Shown here: in pieces, positions 5,724 through 6,381 of the stretch
How positions within the stretch are numbered: the stretch's first letter is position 1
Layout of the letters: each line of letters begins with the position of its first letter
Assembly (NCBI GenBank): GCA_016650355.1
Contig: JAENVX010000458.1
Coordinates: 1 to 6,381 of the forward strand
Length of the DNA: 6,381 nt
From: Bacteroidia bacterium
GTDB taxonomy: Bacteria > Bacteroidota > Bacteroidia > Cytophagales > Cyclobacteriaceae
Direction of reading: 5' to 3'
Position numbers and translations under genes: made by a program
Notes under the pieces: generated by a model
Told to the model about the DNA's origin: nothing
Databases searched by the model: none
The model's input: the letters and a program-made list of their open reading frames with translations, nothing else

Positions 5724-6381
5724 GTTCATTTCGAATCAAGGGAGGGCAAAAATTAAAAGGCGAAATTACCCCTCAGGGCGCCAAGAACGAAGCTCTTCAA
5801 GTAATCTGCGCCCCACTGCTTACTGGTGAACCCGTTACCATTCACAACGTTCCAGATATTCTTGATGTAAATAAGCTGATTGAGTTGGTTGGTGATCTCG
5901 GATGCACCGTTGAAAAACTGCAGAAGGGATCATATAAGTTTACCGCGGCCAACGTCAATATTGAATTTTTAAAAACATCAGAGTACAGAAAAAAAGCTGC
6001 TGCTTTGCGCGGGTCGGTGATGTTGCTGGGGCCGATACTTGCGCGTTTCGGTAAAGCCAATATTCCAAAACCTGGTGGTGATAAGATAGGAAGAAGAAGG
6101 TTAGATACACATTTTATTGGCTTTCGAAACCTTGGGGCAAAGTTCAACTTTGATGCGAACGAAAACCTTTACAACATCGATGCTTCTCACTTAAAGGGAT
6201 GCTATATGCTGTTGGACGAGGCCTCGGTTACTGGTACTGCCAACATTGTGATGGCCGCAGTACTTGCAAAAGGAACCACTACCATTTACAACGCAGCGTG
6301 CGAACCATACCTTCAACAATTGTGTGACATGCTTAATCGCATGGGTGCTAAAATCAGCGGTATAGGCTCTAACCTGTTAAC
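5720..6381 (+). CDS. murA: UDP-N-acetylglucosamine 1-carboxyvinyltransferase (MurA), N-terminal half
   Basis: The first 220 residues, about half of a protein that is usually near 420-435; the rest lies beyond the right edge. MurA transfers enolpyruvate from phosphoenolpyruvate to UDP-GlcNAc in the cytoplasm, the first committed step of peptidoglycan synthesis. QGAKNEALQVICAPLLT holds the active-site Lys22-Asn23 pair, and LRGSVMLLGPILARFG contains Arg97, matching Arg91 of the E. coli enzyme. The active-site loop reads PGGDKIGRRRLDTHF: Asp121 (codon 6080-6082) replaces the Cys115 of E. coli. That change is compatible with activity and is known to make MurA insensitive to fosfomycin. The ATG at 5720 overlaps the DUF4290 TGA, and the sequence MSSFRIKGG fits the family N-terminus. 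Expression probably depends on translation of the upstream gene; no promoter of its own is seen. Confidence 0.96.
   Translation, partial: MSSFRIKGGQKLKGEITPQGAKNEALQVICAPLLTGEPVTIHNVPDILDVNKLIELVGDLGCTVEKLQKGSYKFTAANVNIEFLKTSEYRKKAAALRGSVMLLGPILARFGKANIPKPGGDKIGRRRLDTHFIGFRNLGAKFNFDANENLYNIDASHLKGCYMLLDEASVTGTANIVMAAVLAKGTTTIYNAACEPYLQQLCDMLNRMGAKISGIGSNLL

Noticed and set aside
5560..5829. Plus-strand frame of 89 codons spanning the DUF4290-murA junction
   Set aside because: Out of frame with both recognised genes; most of it overlaps the repetitive Arg/Gly coding tail and the conserved MurA start.
5842..6147. Minus-strand frame of 101 codons inside murA
   Set aside because: Antisense to the conserved catalytic region of MurA, so a shadow.

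Overview
The window looks like an ordinary chromosomal segment of a member of the Bacteroidota, probably Cytophagales-like. Four things point there: a near-perfect TAnnTTTG -7 promoter element before rpsF; DUF3109 and DUF4290 proteins, families I know mainly from this phylum; a planctomycete-type c-type cytochrome lipoprotein of the sort common in Cytophagales; and a MurA carrying Asp at the usual catalytic Cys position. The order DUF3109 / UvrD-PcrA helicase / DUF4290 / murA is also familiar from this phylum. These assignments rest on recognising the proteins by eye; no database search was run.

Layout. Positions 1-320 (minus) hold the N-terminal part of a lipoprotein with a CxxCH haem motif, running off the left edge. 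A 154-bp divergent gap carries a good promoter for rpsF-rpsR-rplI (475-1561, plus), which encode ribosomal proteins bS6, bS18 and bL9; rpsF and rpsR overlap by ATGA. The operon ends at a clear intrinsic terminator (1590-1618). A small acidic protein of unknown function (1661-1861, plus) follows. It converges, with only 14 bp between stop codons, on a nine-cysteine DUF3109 protein (1876-2439, minus). A 297-bp AT-rich divergent region (2440-2736) contains an 8-bp perfect inverted repeat and leads into a plus-strand group: a PcrA/UvrD helicase (2737-4995), a DUF4290 protein (5040-5723) and murA (5720-6381, cut by the right edge). DUF4290 and murA overlap by ATGA, so they are very likely co-translated.

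How the genes fit together. The left operon builds the small ribosomal subunit platform (bS6:bS18) and the large-subunit L1-side protein bL9. The right group mixes DNA repair and transcription-coupled helicase function with the first committed step of peptidoglycan synthesis; DUF4290 sits between them with no known job.

I see no mobile element, CRISPR array, tRNA or rRNA, and no obviously new multi-gene system. The points most worth a second look are: the Asp for Cys in MurA, expected to give fosfomycin insensitivity; the ungapped internal duplication and Arg/Gly-rich tail in DUF4290; the strong Shine-Dalgarno before rpsR in a phylum whose anti-Shine-Dalgarno is masked by bS18 itself; the cysteine-rich DUF3109 protein; and the orphan 66-residue protein.
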